Part shown: piece by piece, positions 61,501-63,649 of the stretch
Layout of the letters: every line of letters starts with the position of its first letter
Numbering within the stretch: the first letter of the stretch is position 1
Assembly: GCA_016926955.1 (NCBI GenBank)
Contig: JAFGNN010000081.1
Location: 1-63,649 of the forward strand
Direction: 5' to 3'
From: Spirochaetales bacterium
GTDB taxonomy: Bacteria > Spirochaetota > Spirochaetia > Treponematales > UBA12059
Length of the DNA stretch: 63,649 bases
The notes under the pieces: generated by a model
The model's input: the letters and a program-made list of their open reading frames with translations, nothing else
Told to the model about the DNA's origin: nothing
The model's database searches: none
Translations under genes and position numbers: made by a program

Positions 61501-63246
61501 CTACTTCTTCCGGATGATCCGGAGGATATCCTCGCCGACGAGCGGCCAGCCGTCATCGAACGCTCCCGTCAGGATGGCGCGGAAGACCGTTCCGTCCGGC
61601 AGGTCGTGGAAGGCGGCCGCGAGCAGGACCGCGTCGAACTGCAGCACGAGATCGGGAACGCCGTCCGGCGGCAATATCGATCCGCCCGAGGAATCGAGCG
61701 GCTTGTCGAGGAAGGGCTCGAACGGCGAGGTCGTGTCGCCGAGGTGCCAGCGCTTCGCCGCGACGCCCGCGAGCCGGACCGTGGAAGCATCGATGGAGGC
61801 CACGTCGAGCTCGGACGAGCCGGCGATGGCGACGGTCACGATACCCTTCTGGTTGACGTTGAACGGGTTCGGCCAGGAGCCCGGCTTGACGTCCACTGAC
61901 ACCGGCGTGTCGACGACGACATTGATCCTGACTTCCTGGGTCGCGTAGAGGACCCCGTCGCAATAGAGGCCGACGTGGAAGACGTGGGTTCCGGCGGCGG
62001 CGTCCATGGGCGCGCGGATGGCGAGCGAGAAGTCGAAGCTGCGGTCGGCGTCGAGCGTGACGTCCTCGTAGCGGGCCGGCACCGGGCCGACGAGCCAGGA
62101 GGCGTATTCGCCCTCCACGACCGCCAGCGTCACCTCGTCGACGTGCTTCACCTGCTCGGTGATGAGCCCGGCGATGTAGTCCGCGAGCGGCGTGCCTTCG
62201 GGGATGGAGCCGTCGGCGTTGATCTTGAAGGCCGAACCTCCGGCGCGATCCGCGTAGGCTTGCCAGAGCTCGAGGCCGCGGGCGTAGTAACCGTAGGCGG
62301 TGGCGTTCGAGTACAGCACGATCGGCGTGATGCCGGCCGCGCCGAGCGCGTCCATGACGGCCAGGATCTCGAGATCGTCCGCGGTGCCGGCTATCTCGTC
62401 GCGTCCCGGGTCGGGGCCGGTGGACACGGCGGGTTCGAGCCCGATGACGGCGCCGAAGTCCCAGTCGTGCGGCATGTCGTCAAGCCAGGCGACCATGAGG
62501 CGCTTTGCGCCCGGGCGCCAGGCGATGGCCGGGTCCGCGACCGCCTCGTGGAAGACGCGGGAGTAGCTCTCGGGGGAATCGTAGCCGTTCCCCATGACAA
62601 GAGAGTTGATCGCCGCCTGGATCGCGACCGAGTCGGCCGAGATCGGCAGGTCGAGACGGTACGGGTAGTCGCCGTAGCTCGCGGAGCCATAGATGGAGTT
62701 CCGGACCGCTTCGCCAGGGTCGATGTCGTAGGTACCGGTGTAGTCCATGTGCGACACCAGGCCGAAGTCGCTGTCCGGGATGGACGCGCGGACCGCGGCG
62801 ACGATGTCGAGCATGTTGGCCTTGGCCTTGGCCAGCTCGCCGCTCATGCTGCCGGTCAGGTCGAACGAGATCAGGATGTCGCCCATGGGCGGCTTCACGT
62901 CCATCGGCAGGAAGGCGACCTTGTTCTCTCCGATGGATTCTCCGGGCCTCAGCTCGGCTTCGAGCAGGGCCGGGCTGAGCGTCGCTACCGCGGCGGGATC
63001 TGCGAGGGCGCGGAGGGGCGGCAGGGCCTTAGGCGCCAGGACGTCCGCACTCGGCGGAGTCGGAAGCAAATCCGGCTGGGTCTCGTTGAGCAAGGGTTCC
63101 GCGGGAACGACGTCCCGTGTCGAATAGGCGGCGTGCGGGGCGCCCGACGAAGCTTGCTGGTCGGCGAGCGTACCGATTTCGCAAGCGGTGAAAACCGACG
63201 CGACAAGCGCGACCGCAAGCGCGATTGTCGTCCACTTTTTGACCAT
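61501..63246 (-). CDS. VWA-domain lipoprotein
   Basis: This encodes 581 residues. The signal peptide (KKWTTIALAVALVASVFTAC) has lipobox FTAC, so it is a membrane-anchored lipoprotein. The von Willebrand A domain starts at DILISFDLTGSMSGELAKAK (MIDAS D-x-T/S-G-S-M; here DLTGSMS) and includes VSHMDYTGTYDI; RLMVAWLDDMPHDWDF is a further metal-site strand. C-terminal part has Ig-like domains (VDVKPGSWPNPFNVNQKGIVTVAIAG). AAGGAGGACC precedes the start. It may bind surface ligands or other proteins in an ion-dependent manner. Confidence 0.88.
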   Translation of the reverse strand: MVKKWTTIALAVALVASVFTACEIGTLADQQASSGAPHAAYSTRDVVPAEPLLNETQPDLLPTPPSADVLAPKALPPLRALADPAAVATLSPALLEAELRPGESIGENKVAFLPMDVKPPMGDILISFDLTGSMSGELAKAKANMLDIVAAVRASIPDSDFGLVSHMDYTGTYDIDPGEAVRNSIYGSASYGDYPYRLDLPISADSVAIQAAINSLVMGNGYDSPESYSRVFHEAVADPAIAWRPGAKRLMVAWLDDMPHDWDFGAVIGLEPAVSTGPDPGRDEIAGTADDLEILAVMDALGAAGITPIVLYSNATAYGYYARGLELWQAYADRAGGSAFKINADGSIPEGTPLADYIAGLITEQVKHVDEVTLAVVEGEYASWLVGPVPARYEDVTLDADRSFDFSLAIRAPMDAAAGTHVFHVGLYCDGVLYATQEVRINVVVDTPVSVDVKPGSWPNPFNVNQKGIVTVAIAGSSELDVASIDASTVRLAGVAAKRWHLGDTTSPFEPFLDKPLDSSGGSILPPDGVPDLVLQFDAVLLAAAFHDLPDGTVFRAILTGAFDDGWPLVGEDILRIIRKK

Positions 63247-63305
63247 CCTGGGTCCTCCTTGAGGTCAGGTCGCACGGAACTCCGCGCTGAACCGTACCAT
63301 TAAGG

Positions 63306-63334
63306 AGAATAGCCCTTCACCCGCCCGCCTTCAA
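63306..63334 (-). promoter_or_regulatory. Promoter of the VWA lipoprotein gene
   Basis: On the minus strand TTGAAG (63329-63334) is followed after 17 bases by TATTCT (63306-63311), about 60 bases upstream of the ATG. Confidence 0.5.
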
Positions 63335-63649
63335 TCGGTCCGGAACGATATCGGCAAAGTTGTCATGATTGGGCTGTCCGGACCTTCCGGTCGGCAGGAA
63401 GACGAAATGGCGCTGTCCGACGTGCCTGAGAGCACCAGGCTTGTGCTTCTGCGGGGACAGGATGAGGTCGCCCGCGCGGTGCGCGGGCACTTCAATGAAT
63501 TTCCTCTCCGAAAGCGGAGCGAAGCGACGCACTCGTCTTCCGGTCGCGCACTTCCTGTGCGTTACGTCGCTTCGCTCCGTTTTCGGGAAAGTATGGATTG
63601 TATTGGTCGCGCTTGGCGCGACCGCCTCATCCCTCCAGCCCGCCTCCGC
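63335..63649. other. Edge region with no confident gene; palindromic element
   Basis: This 315-base stretch at the window edge has lower GC than neighbours and no frame I trust. A 71-codon minus-strand frame with a GTG start (63317-63532) and a plus-strand frame open from about 63365 to the edge both lack a ribosome binding site. A 21-bp inverted repeat (63509-63529/63565-63585, one G-U pair) with an inner CGCAC/GTGCG hairpin is the clearest structure; its GCGAAGCGACG core also occurs inside the repeat near 50460. Confidence 0.4.

Noticed and set aside
63317-63532. 71-codon minus-strand frame near the window edge
   Set aside because: Its GTG start falls at the edge of an inverted repeat, there is no ribosome binding site, and the end overlaps the VWA gene promoter; not convincing as a gene.
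63365-63649. Plus-strand frame open to the window edge
   Set aside because: It has no ribosome binding site, its third-position GC is lower than in neighbouring genes and it runs through a palindrome; more sequence is required to judge it.

Overview
The window is about 64 kb of very GC-rich, gene-dense bacterial DNA. It most probably comes from an anaerobic spirochaete of the Treponema/Spirochaeta group. The pointers are a diderm envelope (two large signal-peptide beta-barrel proteins, a TolC-type channel, lipoproteins), a Na+-NQR/RNF-type redox pump, oxygen-sensitive iron-sulfur enzymes, and solute-binding and porin sequences of spirochaete flavour. This assignment is an inference from gene content; no rRNA, tRNA or CRISPR array is present.

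Layout. 1-3.4 kb: an envelope protein with transglutaminase-like and TPR domains (cut by the window edge), a small AT-richer lipoprotein and a C39-like cysteine peptidase. 3.4-11.6 kb: a carbohydrate locus with a Gfo/Idh oxidoreductase, a zinc alcohol/polyol dehydrogenase, 6-phosphogluconate dehydrogenase and an RpiR regulator, divergent from a three-gene sugar ABC importer that has no ATPase; the divergent region has readable promoters and a candidate operator. 11.6-20.1 kb: sensors and stress functions (HisKA_2 kinase, DinB-like protein, Hsp33, a GAF protein with a degenerate kinase core, TetR, MsrB, hemolysin III), alanine racemase and a THEP1 NTPase. 20.2-22.9 kb: a GntP permease and glycerate 2-kinase. 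23-27 kb: an acyltransferase, an unknown membrane protein, a phosphodiesterase and a BrkB protein fused to a cyclic-nucleotide domain. 27.1-31.6 kb: nqrBCDEF without nqrA. 31.7-39.7 kb: a small membrane protein, an aminotransferase, two toxin-antitoxin-like pairs, two outer-membrane proteins with a candidate small RNA between them, and a PTS IIA gene. 39.7-46.7 kb: a tripartite efflux pump in one operon with its two-component system. 46.7-52.4 kb: RlmE, a bifunctional-nuclease protein, a SpoIIE phosphatase receptor, a MITE-like repeat and HtpG. 52.5-60 kb: a 1455-residue activase/dehydratase-like protein followed by an SDR, a radical SAM protein and an unknown protein. The window ends with a secernin-like peptidase and a VWA lipoprotein.

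The most interesting region is 52.5-60.0 kb. The giant protein has the fused activator plus reductase architecture of the anaerobic plasmalogen synthase PlsA/PlsR and its ether-lipid relatives. Its tightly spaced partners (SDR, radical SAM, and a protein with diverged PAP2-like motifs) suggest an ether-lipid or plasmalogen pathway that has not been described in this form. Treponemes are known to contain plasmalogens. Other points of note are the BrkB-cNMP fusion, the degenerate GAF kinase, the PTS IIA-HEPN-MNT overlap, REP/MITE-like palindromes including one inside a coding sequence, and probable operators at rpiR, the efflux operon and the toxin-antitoxin pair.
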